From the NCBI GenBank assembly GCA_029891385.1, contig CM057233.1:55940063-56004062 (forward strand): a DNA stretch of 64,000 nucleotides, in the 5' to 3' direction. How positions within the stretch are numbered: the stretch's first letter is position 1; each line of letters opens with the position of its first letter. The DNA comes from Erythroxylum novogranatense. Its lineage: Eukaryota; Streptophyta; Magnoliopsida; Malpighiales; Erythroxylaceae. Both the position numbers and the translations under genes were made by a program. Below the pieces are notes generated by a model. It was not told the origin of the DNA. It searched no databases and was given only the letters and a program-made list of their open reading frames with translations. Shown in pieces: positions 20,281 through 31,265 of this stretch.

Positions 20281-22227
20281 TGTAGGAACATCCGGGTGGT
20301 ACATCACATGTACACGCAGGAAAACAAAATTTTTGTTCCGGGACTTTCCGAACCCGGATCCGTGTATCCGTATGAAGACATCAACCTAAATAGCCAAAAG
20401 AGACTATCTCTAAAGGTGATCCACGCAGAGATCGAAAACCTAACCGAATCAAACCCTTTTGACCGGGAATAGCTAGAACAGTTAAAGGCTGCTAGACCCT
20501 ACCTCATCTGGAGAGCTTGAGGAACGTTGGAATCCTTGTGCTTGGAGGAAGAAGAGAACGATGATGGCTTTGAGAAGGGAAGGAAAAATGAAACAATTTC
20601 ATCTTCAAGCTTACAACTTAAGCTTTTCCTCCTTCTTTTTCAAACCATACGAAGCATGCTTCCATTCTCCACTACCATCCACGAAAATCAGCCCATATAT
20701 ATGTGTCTTTGTCTTTTAACACACCAATTACAAGCTTACATTAGGATGGCACACCATTTAAGGCATTAAAGAATGATACTTTGACTTTTCAAAGTAAAAT
20801 TCTTCTCCTCCCTTCATCTTCCAACGATTTATGTACATGTAAATATTAATTAATTAATTAATTATTTAATTAATCAATTAATAAATAATTGCTAAGGTCC
20901 AGTCCAACTGGGGTCGGTCCTACCGGCCTACCGGGCCCCGGTACCGAAAAATCACCGGAAACCTTTCTTAGCAATATTGATGTCGCGATCTCATCGGACA
21001 TATCCCAATCCATTAGGATTCATTTAATCTAATGCTCTCCATAATTGGAACTCGTCCAATTACTATTTTGATTCTCTGAAACACTCTTAAGCGTGTGACC
21101 CTTTAGGCTCCGGTTATGTTGGCCACTTAGATTAACAATTAATCTGAGCAAGTCATGGCGGTATCTAGCAACACATCATGACCCCAATTGACCGGAAAGT
21201 AATCGGTTTGATGTATTCATCGGGAACCAGATCACGAACCCTTCCATGTATAACAACCGCAATTAGTCCTTTCACCATCCTATACCCCACTTGGTTATGA
21301 GTATGGTCAAAGTGTCAACTCTCACTAGACCGAGTCTAGCCCAGTGATAACAGATCTCGTCTTATGACTCATTACTCTATATGTCCATGAAGACACTCTC
21401 CATGACATATTCACTCCGCCGAGATTTCCAAGTAATGATCATGACAAGAGGCCATGGGTATCTCTCCGCTAATCCGTAAGTGGTGAATCCTTTATTGGCT
21501 ACTCAATTACCTTGAATACCTCAAGTCGTACTCCAAGCACCACCCTATGAGTTACCTCCGAAGGCAACAAGGATTGGAGTCAAAGCGTGATCGAGATTCA
21601 AGATATCCTCGAGTACCTCAAGTCTAAGGATACTTGCACCATTCTATGATGAGATTATCACCGACACTAGATAAGATATCCATGTGATGATCTCATGGCG
21701 GGTCATCCAATGAACTTACTACCGCTTAGTAAGCATCCACATGTCAATTCTAAATATCTCATATTTACAGCTTCGAGATCCACCGCTGATCAAATCAAGG
21801 AATATGACATGTGCTAGTCATCTGGATTAATGATGTCGGTCTAATTAATCCTATGACTAGGGAGAATTTAGATACTGACATAATTGCACATGATAGGAAT
21901 CTCAGTAGTATGATCACATCATAATTTCCTTCATGCTATGTCATATATCATGGACTTCATTAATCTGATTGAAGATCCAATCAATTCATAAACAATGTTC
22001 ATGAACATCAAATTAATGAATTATGCCTTTTCTTCATTTATTCATTCAGTCTGCATATGACTGTGAATAAAACGCGCTAAAGGGGATTATCTTTAGGGCA
22101 CAAATAAACAGTACCGTCCATACATAAGTCGACTTATGCCTTGTACAAGTCGACTTATCGGTACTAGATGCGTGTAAGTCGACTTATCCATTGTAACAAG
22201 TCGACTTGTACACGACTTACACTTACA
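20281..22227 (-). repeat. Copia-2 3' LTR
   Basis: In plus orientation it runs TGTAGGAACATCC...ACTTACA. It pairs with 27945-29926 but is about 35 bases shorter. Most differences are small deletions at CAG, CTG and CCG sites (see findings). An 80-codon frame at 20527-20769 is identical in both LTRs but is not convincing as a gene. Confidence 0.94.
22126..22207. repeat. AAGTCGACTT palindromes at the start of Copia-2 3' LTR
   Basis: Four perfect copies start at 22126, 22147, 22176 and 22198, within the first ~105 bases of the LTR in element orientation. The same four occur in the other LTR at 29825, 29846, 29875 and 29897. Copia-1 LTRs have none at this place. Confidence 0.95.
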
Positions 22228-22241
22228 AATCTCCCACTTGA
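22228..22241 (-). other. Copia-2 polypurine tract
   Basis: The minus strand reads AAGTGGGAGATT just before the LTR start TGTAAG. It has the same sequence type and position as in Copia-1. Confidence 0.85.
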
Positions 22242-23640
22242 CCTAAAGCCAATCGCCTTAGTATCTAATACCATAAGCGAGTCCATGAGAATCACAATTC
22301 TCCTGTGACAATGGCTTTGTCAGCGAACGACAACACTTTGCTCGTGGAATTCTCTCTATCGGATATCATCTCGACTAATGATGTCCCGAATCGGTAATCA
22401 CGAGTTCGGATCGTCGATAAGACCTTGGTTCCTTTGTTTGCGCACTAGCCCCATTGTATCACAATACAATCCTAAGGGCTCATCACAGCTAGGAATCAGA
22501 TCAAGTTCAGTAATGAACTTCTTGATCCAAACCGCTTCCTTTGCGCATCTCATGCGGCAATGTACTCTGCCTCGGTTGATGAATCAGCAGTCCTCTCTTG
22601 TTTGGAACTTTTCTAACTGACCACCACGCTATTCGGTGTGAATGTATATAACGATCATGATTGTAATCATCCTTATCGAGAGAGATCGGCATCCTAATGC
22701 CGCTCATTAGGAGATTTCCATCTCCAAACATCAAGAAAACATCCTTAGTGCTTCACAAGTACTTGAGGATATTCTTGACGGCCATCCAGTGACCTTCACC
22801 GGGATCCGATTGGTATCTGCTCGTAACACTTAGAGCATACGATACATCGGGCTTCGTACATAGCATTGTTCCATGCTAAACCTATTTAGTATCTCATCTA
22901 TGTACGATAATAGTGAAAGACCAAGCAATCTTTTGATTTATCTCTATAAATCTATATCCCTAGGATATAAGTTGCTTCAGCAAGGTCTTTCATCGCAAAT
23001 TGATTGGACAACCAAATTTTAATTGATTGCAGCATAGAGACATCGTTTCCCAGTAACAGTATGTCATCTACATACAACACAAGGAATACGATTGCAGTCC
23101 CATTAACCTTCTTATACACACAATAATCATCCGGATTATATGAGATATCAAACTCTTTGATTGACTCATCAAAACGGATAATCCAACTCCTGGATGCTTG
23201 CTTCAATCCATACATGAATTTCTGAAGCTTGCATACCTTTTCGCCATCGATGGAAGTGAAGCCCTCAGGTTGTGTCATACACATCCTCGGGTAAATCACA
23301 TCCATTTGCCATATCTCATAATCATAATGAGTGGCAATGGCTAGGAGTATCCTAATGGATTTAAGCATTGCTACGGGGCTGAAGGTCTCGTCATAGTCAA
23401 CTCTTTGTCTGTGACGAAATCCTTTAACCAGAAGCATTGCTTTATAAGTAATCAGATTACCAACCATGTCGGTTTTCATGGCACAAAGCCATTTTCCAGA
23501 TTCTGAACTTTTGTAACCTATTCATAGTGGCGAGCTCATCATCTCATATGAGCAATACGTCATTCTGTTCCCCACGAGAAATTCACATCTCTCGGGAACA
23601 GTGCGTATCCTACTTTACCTACGAAATTCGTGTGTAATAG
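22242..23640 (-). pseudogene. Copia-2 RNase H and reverse transcriptase
   Basis: The best frame, 23479-22952, holds most of RT: ITYKAMLLVKGFRHRQRVDY, DETFSPVAMLKSIRILL, IWQMDV, YGLKQASRSWI and LYVDDILLLGNDV with intact YVDD. A short deletion after IWQMDV removes the segment that reads KTTFLNA in Copia-1. N-terminal RT residues are readable at about 23480-23640 in other frames. RNase H at about 22250-22740 is fragmented: KVPNKR-like and DDYNHD pieces on the minus strand, and the terminal DPLTKP region is only recognisable by nucleotide comparison with Copia-1. Confidence 0.85.
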
Positions 23641-24918
23641 AAGGTTGAACTGTTACCTCATCATTATGAGTGACAGTTTCAGGTTCAGGCAGTTGAGCTG
23701 TGCTTGTTTGAGCATTTTGAACTTCTCCAAGTTCAACTTTGCTCCCACTGTCCTCTTGTAAAAGAAACTCTTTCTTTAAGAAAACAGCATGCTTGGAAAC
23801 AAACAACTTTTGTTCCTCAGCAAGGTAGAATTGATATTCCACGAACAAACACTTGTCAGCTTTTACATCAAATGTATCTCGATCGTGTCCGCCTTATGTA
23901 TAGCGTGACAATCCCAAACTTTCAGATGAGAAAGATAGGGTTTTCAGTTAGTCCATATCTCCATATGGAGTAACCACAACTGTCTTAAATGGAACTCTGT
24001 TTAACAAGTAAACAGCTGTCGCAAGCGCATATTCCCAAAACAGTGTAAAACCTATCATCAATCGGACCATGTCTAACAAGGTTCGATTTCTCCTTTCAGC
24101 CACACCATTGTGCTGCGGCGTGTAAGGTGGAGTATACTGAGATAAAATCACATTATCTCTGAGATAATCCAAAACTGTTGGTCTAAGTATTTTCTATCAC
24201 GATCAGATCGTAATGTATTCATACTTTTACCAAGTTAGTTTTCAACTTCATTTCTGAATTATTTGAACTATTCAAATGCTTCAGATTTGTATCTCTACAG
24301 ATACATGTACCCATATCGTGAATAATCACTGATAAAAGTAATGAAGTAAAAACAACCACTTCTGGCATGGATGGACATCGGATCATATACATCCTCATGT
24401 ATTAGGTCTAATATTCCATTCACTCGTTCACCCTTTCCCTTAAAGGTTAACTTAGTCATCTTGCCTAATAAACAAGATTCGCATGTGTCATATGATTCAT
24501 AAGCAAATGACCCTAAACATCCACTCTTATGGAGCTTAGCGATGCGTGTCTCATTTATATGGCCAAGCCGACAATGCCATAAGTAAGTTGATTTAAAATT
24601 ATCTCATTTATGTCTTTTCGCGTCATTGACATTCATAATTGGATATGACATATCTAATATGTCAATTCCATTGCATAATGTACCAGTAGCATAGAGCATT
24701 CCATTCGAACTAATAGAACAACCATTGCTTCTAAAAGTCCAATGGAAACCAGCTCTAATTAAACATAAAACATACAATATGTTCTTTGTTTAAAACAGGT
24801 ACAAAATGTCAATCATCCAATTTGAATACAAGCCCAGTATGGAGTAACAAGACATAAGTGCCTACGGCTAATGTAGCAACCCTTGCTCCATTACCTACAC
24901 AAAGGTCTAGTTCTCCTT
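23641..24918 (-). pseudogene. Copia-2 integrase region
   Basis: The clearest part is 24172-23948: LSQYTPPYTPQHNGVAERRN and RTLLDMVRLMIGF, with the catalytic Glu (GVAERRN) present, then YLLNRVPFKTVVVTPY. Further upstream on the minus strand (about 24180-24600) the core with the two Asp is present at nucleotide level but interrupted by frame changes. 23848-23615 corresponds to the linker before RT (FVEYQFYLAEEQKLFVSKHA). As in Copia-1, this is the usual copia integrase with a zinc-binding N-terminus. Confidence 0.82.
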
Positions 24919-25830
24919 TTATGAGCTTTCTACTGTCCCTGAGGCCCTGCATATCATTTCATATGTATCAAATACCGATATGTTTGGATCAGGAATAGTA
25001 TTAACCTCAATGACAGACATATTTGAAGAAGTAGAGGCATCTGATGCCTTTTCTTTGTGAGGACTCAGATAGATTTCTGATTTTACCTCTAGTGGCGGTC
25101 TTGCCATAATGAAAGCAAAATCATTTTGGGGTAGAATCTTTGGTTTTCCTTGATGGCACTTCCTTTGGTTTCTTGGCCTTTTCTTCTTTGAACTAGAAGA
25201 AGAAGCATCCACCATTAGCACTTGCTAGCTATCATTCTTGATAGCACCTTTCGATTGTCATGAAAGCAGATTGATCAACTCAGAATTGTTGTGGATATTT
25301 GGTTTATCGATAGTTTAACACGAACCGTGAATAACCATCGACAATCCAACCGAATTAAGTCTCTACTTAACTCATAATCCATTACAAATCCTAAGGCGAC
25401 CAATCTCTCAATATAGCCATTCATCTTGAGGCATCTTGCATGCGGTTGTCCCTCGAGCCATCTTTGTGATGAAGAGAAGCCTTGAGGTCTTGAACCTTTC
25501 GGGATCGAGCTTACTCATCAACGACTCCATAAGATGAAATACTATAGTGTGAGCATCCATGGACTTGTCTTTGCTCTGCGACTCTGGTGACATCAAGACA
25601 AGCATAATGCAAGTATCCATATCAACATCCTTGGATGCTTACAATATGCTTTCGATCCCCATCGAAGCATCGACAAGGTGCATCTGGAAGTGGAACATCT
25701 AGGGCGTATCCGGCCTCGGATCCGAGAACAATTCTCGAGTCCTCGACCAATCAAGAAAATCGGTCGAAAAAGTGGCGTTAAGTCACCTTTGAAAAACTTC
25801 TTCAATCAACCTAGCGCGATAGAGAGAAGG
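24919..25830 (-). pseudogene. Copia-2 gag and damaged protease
   Basis: In minus orientation, gag begins near 25830 and is broken into frames at 25805-25593 and 25620-25408 (SKDKSMDAHTIVFHLMESLM, then FKTSRLLFITKMARG). The frame 25221-24919 carries a lysine-rich segment (SSSSSKKKRPRNQRK) and the protease region. The active-site region reads SVFDTYEMICRASGTVE. Compared with Copia-1 (VLDTGCASHICND), the Gly and following residues of the DTG motif are deleted, so the protease is dead. No intact CCHC knuckle is visible. Confidence 0.82.
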
Positions 25831-27931
25831 AATGATAGAATAGAATTGCCTGCATGATCATAAGGACTTGCATGATATGCATATGGCTCCCACTAGTTTC
25901 CTAGAATCCATAACCCTCTTTACGAATCCAGAGAAACAATGTGACATAATATCCTAGTGGGTCGATATCCGACATTGCTAAGAGTGACCTTGGGTTTACC
26001 CAACAAGCCACAACTTAGGTCAATCGGTAGGTATCGTTCATACCAATTGCATCATCGATAACCGACATTGAGAATGACCTTGGGTTTACCCAACAAGCCA
26101 CCTTATGTCTCGGGAGGTATCAGATATACCAATTACATCTTAGACACAACTATCGATCAGTGCTATCAACTTGTTGATGTGTGCACTTCATTGGGTATCA
26201 ACTCTTTGATACGTGCACATCCCGATGTACACTACCCAACTTCGCCTCTGTCCACGTTGACCTTGAGGTTAGCTCAACAAATCAACGCTTCTAGGAAAAC
26301 CGACCCATTAATCCGAAAATATCATTTTCATGGTTTGAACATATTCGTATAGAGTGAGCTTGAGGTTAGCTCAACAACCCAACCCTATAAGAACTCTAGT
26401 TCTTACCATATTAATGGAAGGCGTTAGTTTTCATATACCGAGGAGGGATTTAGAAACTCTAAACTCCAAGCTGAAGGATTATAGTCACTAGGACTATATG
26501 GAATGATTTAGGTTTCATCAATCACATTGAATCAATCCTTTTAATCATCCAACCTGAGCATGCCATAAGTCGCCTTACATCAAATGCAAGTCGCCTTATT
26601 GCATCATCCCACAAACAAGTCGACTTGTCTTACACCTTGTGAACAAGTCGACTTACAAGGAACTTCAAGTGGACTTATCTGATATCTTGAACAAGTCGAC
26701 TTATTCTATCCACAAGTCGACTTATGTTGATATCTTGAACAAGTCGACTTATTCTAACCACAAGTCGACTTATCCAAAAATCCTTGAACAAGTCGACTTA
26801 TTTTCCGCACAAGTCGACTTATCCAGGAAATTTGCTAAAATCTCTAATCGGCTAATTCCTCAATTAATGCAATTCCAATTCACAACACCTATATACCTAG
26901 GGTAATATCTGTAAATTGATGTATCAATGAACACTTCATTGATCCATGAATGCCTTAAATAGTCACACTATATGAAAAGCTTGAAAATGAGTCATAACTC
27001 ATTAATATCCAAATAATTTAGGAACACCCAAATTATCACTTTGAGCATCTCTAACTAGCCTATACCTTATCAAATTACTTCGGCACAAGTCACAAAAATT
27101 GTGACGGCCAAAACAAGAAAGATAATGACATACACTAATGAGACACAAAAGTGACCTATTTGGCATCCAAAAATTCTTGGAAAAACAAATTCAAGCAATT
27201 CAGTTTGACAATCATACCACATCAAGATAACACATTTTTAATCACATTAAAAATGCTTCAAGGCATTGGAACTGAAAAAGCACACTCAATCAAGCCAAGC
27301 AAAACAGTCCCAACAATTTTCACAAAAACTGTCCAGTTCTGTACATTGCTTGAAATGATCAATGAAACAATTTCAATAAATCATGAGAAAATTATATAGG
27401 TTAATACATGTTCTGAACATGATACCTGAATTTTTTCAGGATTTTAGGCCATCAAAAACTCAGTCAACCTAAATAACAAAACCGATTCAAAAACTGTGTT
27501 CATCAGCACAGAAATTCCCAACAGTATAGAATAAATTCGTGAATAAATATCCAATCACCTTGAAATCAAATTTCCATGCTCATAGACATTCACCAACATC
27601 TTAGAGACATGTAGGAGAAGGAAAATCCAGAAAACCATTTTTCTAGAATTTATTCTTGATTTTATACTACTGCCTGTTCCAGAATCGTTTCACAAAACAG
27701 CATCTGTAACCTTAGGGAATTAATTAGCAAAACTATATCAAATCAAATCAATAAATTCTGAAAATTCATAGACATATTCTCTAACATGTTATGAACATTT
27801 CTGGGCAGAAAAATTTCGAAAAACATATCACCATATAAATTCGAAATTAGAACAGATAGCATGCATCAAAATCAACAGCACTTAGGGTTTCTGATCTAGC
27901 TTAGGTTAAAGCTTCATACGGGACACCAGAC
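25831..27931 (-). other. Copia-2 untranslated leader
   Basis: About 2.1 kb lie between PBS and gag. It contains the same blocks as the Copia-1 leader in the same order: inverted repeat GTCACAAAAATTGTGAC (27089-27105), AAGTCGACTT cluster (26567-26820), and a duplicated GACCTTGGGTTTACCCAACA block (about 25980-26105). ORFs at 26068-26352 and 26639-26905 are by-products of these repeats. Confidence 0.75.
26567..26820. repeat. AAGTCGACTT palindrome cluster in Copia-2 leader
   Basis: Eight perfect copies start at 26617, 26645, 26693, 26714, 26741, 26762, 26790 and 26811. Three single-mismatch copies are AAGTCGCCTT at 26567 and 26588 and AAGTGGACTT at 26667. A longer unit containing GATATCTTGAACAAGTCGAC recurs at about 26681 and 26730, showing local duplication of pairs. 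Confidence 0.95.
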
Positions 27932-27943
27932 GCTCTGATACCA
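27932..27943 (-). other. Copia-2 primer binding site
   Basis: The plus strand reads GCTCTGATACCA, i.e. TGGTATCAGAGC on the minus strand, one base from the LTR edge at 27945. Confidence 0.92.
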
Positions 27944-27944
27944 C

Positions 27945-29926
27945 TGTAGGAACATCCCGGGTGGTACATCACATGTACACGCAGCGGAAAACAAAAATTT
28001 TTGTTCCCGGGACTTTCCCGAACCCCAGGATCCAGGTATCCGTATGAAGACATCAACCTAAATAGCCAAAAGAGACTATCTCTAAAGGTGATCCACGCAG
28101 AGATCAGAAAACCTAACCGAATCAAACCCTTTTGACCCGGGAATAGCTAGAACAGATTAAAGGCTGCTAGACCCTACCTCTGTCCTGGAGAGCTTGAGGA
28201 ACGTTGGAATCCTTGTGCTTGGAGGAAGAAGAGAACGATGATGGCTTTGAGAAGGGAAGGAAAAATGAAACAATTTCATCTTCAAGCTTACAACTTAAGC
28301 TTTTCCTCCTTCTTTTTCAAACCATACGAAGCATGCTTCCATTCTCCACTACCATCCACGAAAATCAGCCCATATATATGTGTCTTTGTCTTTTAACACA
28401 CCAATTACAAGCTTACATTAGGATGGCACACCATTTAAGGCATTAAAGAATGATACTTTGACTTTTCAAAGTAAAATTCTTCTCCTCCCTTCATCTTCCA
28501 ACGATTTATGTACATGTAAATATTAATTAATTAATTAATTATTTAATTAATCAATTAATAAATAATTGCTAAGGTCCAGTCCAATTGGGGTCGGTCCTAC
28601 CGGCCTACCGGGCCCCGGTACCGAAAAATCACCGGAAACCTTTCTTAGCAATATTGATGTCGCGATCTCATCGGGACATATCCCAATCCCATTGGGATTC
28701 ATTTAATCCTAATGCTCTCCATAATTGGAACTCTGTCCAATTACTATTTTACAGATTCTCTGAAACACTCTTAAGCGTGTGACCCTTTAGGCTCCCGGTT
28801 ATGTTGGCCACTTAGATTAACAATTAATCTGAGCAAGTCATGAGCGGTATCTAGCAACACATCATGACCCCCAATTGACCGGAAAGTAATCGGTTTGATG
28901 TATTCATCAGGAACCAGATCACGAACCCTTCCATAGACAATAACCGTGCAATTCGTCCTTTCACCATCCTATACCCCACTTGGTTATGAGTATGGTCAAA
29001 GTGTCAACTCTCACTAGACTGAGTCTAGCCCAAGTGATAACAGATCTCGTCTTATGACTCATTACTCTATATGTCCATGAAGACACTCTCCATGACATAT
29101 TCACTCTGGCCAGAGATTTCCAAGTAATGATCATGACAAGAGGCCATGGGTATCTCCTCTGCTAATCCAGAAGTGGTGAATCCTTTATTGGCTACTCAAT
29201 TACCTTCGAATACCTCAAGCTGTACCCAAGCACCACCCTATGAGTTACCTCTGGAAGGCAACAAGGATTGGAGTCAAAGCACAGGATCAGTATCCAAGAT
29301 ATCCTTGAGTACCTCAAGTCTAAGGATACTTGCACCATTGCTATGATGAGATTATCACTGACACTAGATAAGATATCCATGTGATGATCTCATGGCGGTC
29401 ATCCAATGAACTTACTACCGCTAGTAAGCATCCACATGTCAATTCTAAATATCTCATATTTACGCTTCGAGATCCTTTGCTTGATCAAATCAAGGAATAT
29501 GACATGTGCTAGTCTGCATCTGGATTAATGATGTCCGGTCTCATTAATCCTATGACTAGGAGAATTTGAATCTTGACATAATTGCACATGATAGGAATCT
29601 CGATGGTATGATCACATCATAATTTCCTTCATGCTATGTCATATATCATGGACTTCATTAATCGATTGAAGATCCAATCAATTCATAAACAATGTTCATG
29701 AACATCAAATTAATGAATTATGCCTTTTCTTCATTTATTCATTCGATGCGCATATATTTGTGAATAAAAGCAGCGCTAAAGGGGATTATCTTTAGGGCAC
29801 AAATAAACAGTACCGTCCATACATAAGTCGACTTATGCCTTGTACAAGTCGACTTATCGGTACTAGATGCGTGTAAGTCGACTTATCCATTGTAACAAGT
29901 CGACTTGTACACGACTTACACTTACA
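27945..29926 (-). repeat. Copia-2 5' LTR
   Basis: TGTAGGAACATCCCGGG...CTTACA in plus orientation, partner of 20281-22227. It generally retains the longer form at CAG, CTG and CCG sites where the other LTR is shortened. The AAGTCGACTT copies start at 29825, 29846, 29875 and 29897. The TSD TGCGG follows at 29927. Confidence 0.95.
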
Positions 29927-29931
29927 TGCGG

Positions 29932-30523
29932 GAGGTCTCATAGAGGAGAGTGTTTTAGATTGACAGGAGCTTGTTTCAACTGTGGGAAAAAGGGACACAT
30001 TGCCGGAGAGTGTCCTCAGCCTCCACGACAAGAGAGAGGTCAGATGCAAGTTCTGAGGAGGACAGAGACCATGGGACAGAGGACTCTGACAGAAGTGGGC
30101 AATTCAGATGCAGCCAAGAGGGTGAGTCTTCCGGGGAGACTGAGAGGGCAGGCACCAGCTCGGGTGTTTACGATGACTAGAGAGGATGCAGAGACCGCTC
30201 CAGATGTCGTCACTGGTACGGTTCAGTTATTTTCTGATGATGTGCTAGTTTTGATTGATCCGGGTTCTACTCACTCATTTGTTTCCTCGAGTAGACCCGT
30301 GTGTGATAGGATTGTGAGCCCATTGGATACTCCGCTGATGGTGAGTACTCCAATCGACCAGTACATTGTGATTAGTCAAGTGTATAGAGGTTGTGAGATT
30401 CGCATTGATGGAGAACTTCTAGTGGTGGATTTGATGCCACTAAAGATGGGAGGTTTGGATGTCATATTGGGTATGGATACATTACATACAATGCCCGCTT
30501 GGATTATAAGCAAAAGACAGTAG
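29932..30523 (+). pseudogene. Gypsy-1 gag zinc knuckle and aspartic protease
   Basis: Directly after the Copia-2 TSD the frame continues with RSHRGECFRLTGACFNCGKK and GHIAGECPQPPRQ, a complete CX2CX4HX4C nucleic-acid-binding knuckle (CFNCGKKGHIAGEC). A linker and the protease follow: VLIDPGSTHSFVSS (catalytic Asp in DPGST, normal for plant Gypsy) and later GGLDVILGMDTLHTMPAW. The frame is lost after 30523, where the expected IDYKQKTVEFE continues in another frame. This frame is otherwise open from 29870, but its first part is Copia-2 LTR sequence, not gag. Confidence 0.9.
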
Positions 30524-31260
30524 AGTTTGAATTGGATGATGGTAGAAGAGTAGTGTTTACTGGGGACAGGAAAGCGAGTCCGCCCAGAATTGTTTCAGCT
30601 TTGACAGCAGAGACGATGATGAGGAAGGGTTGTAAGGCGTTTTTGGCTTATGTGGTTGACATCAGGGCAGATAGGGGAAAGTTGGAGGATATTCCAGTAG
30701 TCAGAGAATTCTCGTACGTCTTTCCCGAGGAATTACCAGGACTACTGCCAGCTCGGGAAATTGAGTTTCCCATTGAGCTTTTGTAAGGTACAGCGCCGAT
30801 TTCAATTCCGCCTTACCGGATGGCTCTGGCGGAATTGAAAGAACTTAAGGAACAGTTGGAGGAATTGTTGGAGAAGGGGTATATTCGACCGAGTTCTTCA
30901 CCTTGGGGAGCCCCGGTCCTATTTGTGACAAAGAAAGATGGATCGTTAAGGATGTGTGTGGACTACAGGAAGTTGAATCAGGTTACTGTGAAGAATCGGT
31001 ATCCGCTTCCTCGCATTGATGATCTGTTTGATCAATTGCAAGGAGCAAGAGTCTTCTCTAAGATAGACTTCAGATCGGGTTATCATCAGTTGAGGATTAA
31101 GGAGTTGGATGTGCCGAAGTCTGCTTTCAGGACTCGGTATGGGTAGTTTGAGTTCTAGGTGATGCCTTTTGGATTGACGAATGCGCCTGCAGCTTTTATG
31201 GATTTGATGAATCGGGTTTTTAAGCCATTCTTGGAACAATTTATCATTGTCTTCATTGAT
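30524..31260 (+). pseudogene. Gypsy-1 reverse transcriptase, 5' part
   Basis: The linker KQKTVEFELDDGRRVVFTGD leads to FSYVFPEELPGLLPAREIEF, a stop (about 30784), then [20 protein letters not shown] and the RT finger and palm: [60 protein letters not shown] and [16 protein letters not shown]. Two stops follow (31144 and 31156) in [29 protein letters not shown]. The frame ends in FIIVFIDD, the catalytic box, where the Athila-like element is inserted. The missing ILVYS and the rest are at 61742. Confidence 0.93.
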
Positions 31261-31265
31261 GATAT
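31261..31265 (+). repeat. Target-site duplication of the Athila-like element (left copy)
   Basis: GATAT precedes the LTR start TGATCGCG at 31266 and is repeated exactly at 61737-61741. Joining across one copy restores the Gypsy-1 RT reading FIDDILVYS. Confidence 0.96.

Larger units (their letters stand above)
20281..29926 (-). mobile_element. Copia-2: complete-structure copia element in Gypsy-1 gag, minus strand
   Basis: Read on the minus strand: 5' LTR 29926-27945, PBS 27943-27932, leader, gag, protease, integrase, RT, RNase H, PPT 22241-22228, 3' LTR 22227-20281. Both outer ends fit TG...CA and the TSD TGCGG is perfect. Proteins are homologous throughout to Copia-1, so both belong to one family, but the Copia-2 LTRs have about 105 extra bases at their start carrying AAGTCGACTT palindromes. 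Frames are broken in gag, protease and RNase H, so the copy is inactive as sequenced. Confidence 0.95.

Noticed and set aside
20527..20769. 80-codon ORF identical at 28204-28446
   Set aside because: The identity only reflects that both copies lie in the two LTRs of Copia-2; the frame is antisense to the element and has no recognisable domain.
26639..26905. 88-codon ORF with repeated NKSTY units
   Set aside because: It is the translation of the AAGTCGACTT cluster in an untranslated leader on the strand opposite to the element; Copia-1 does not preserve it.
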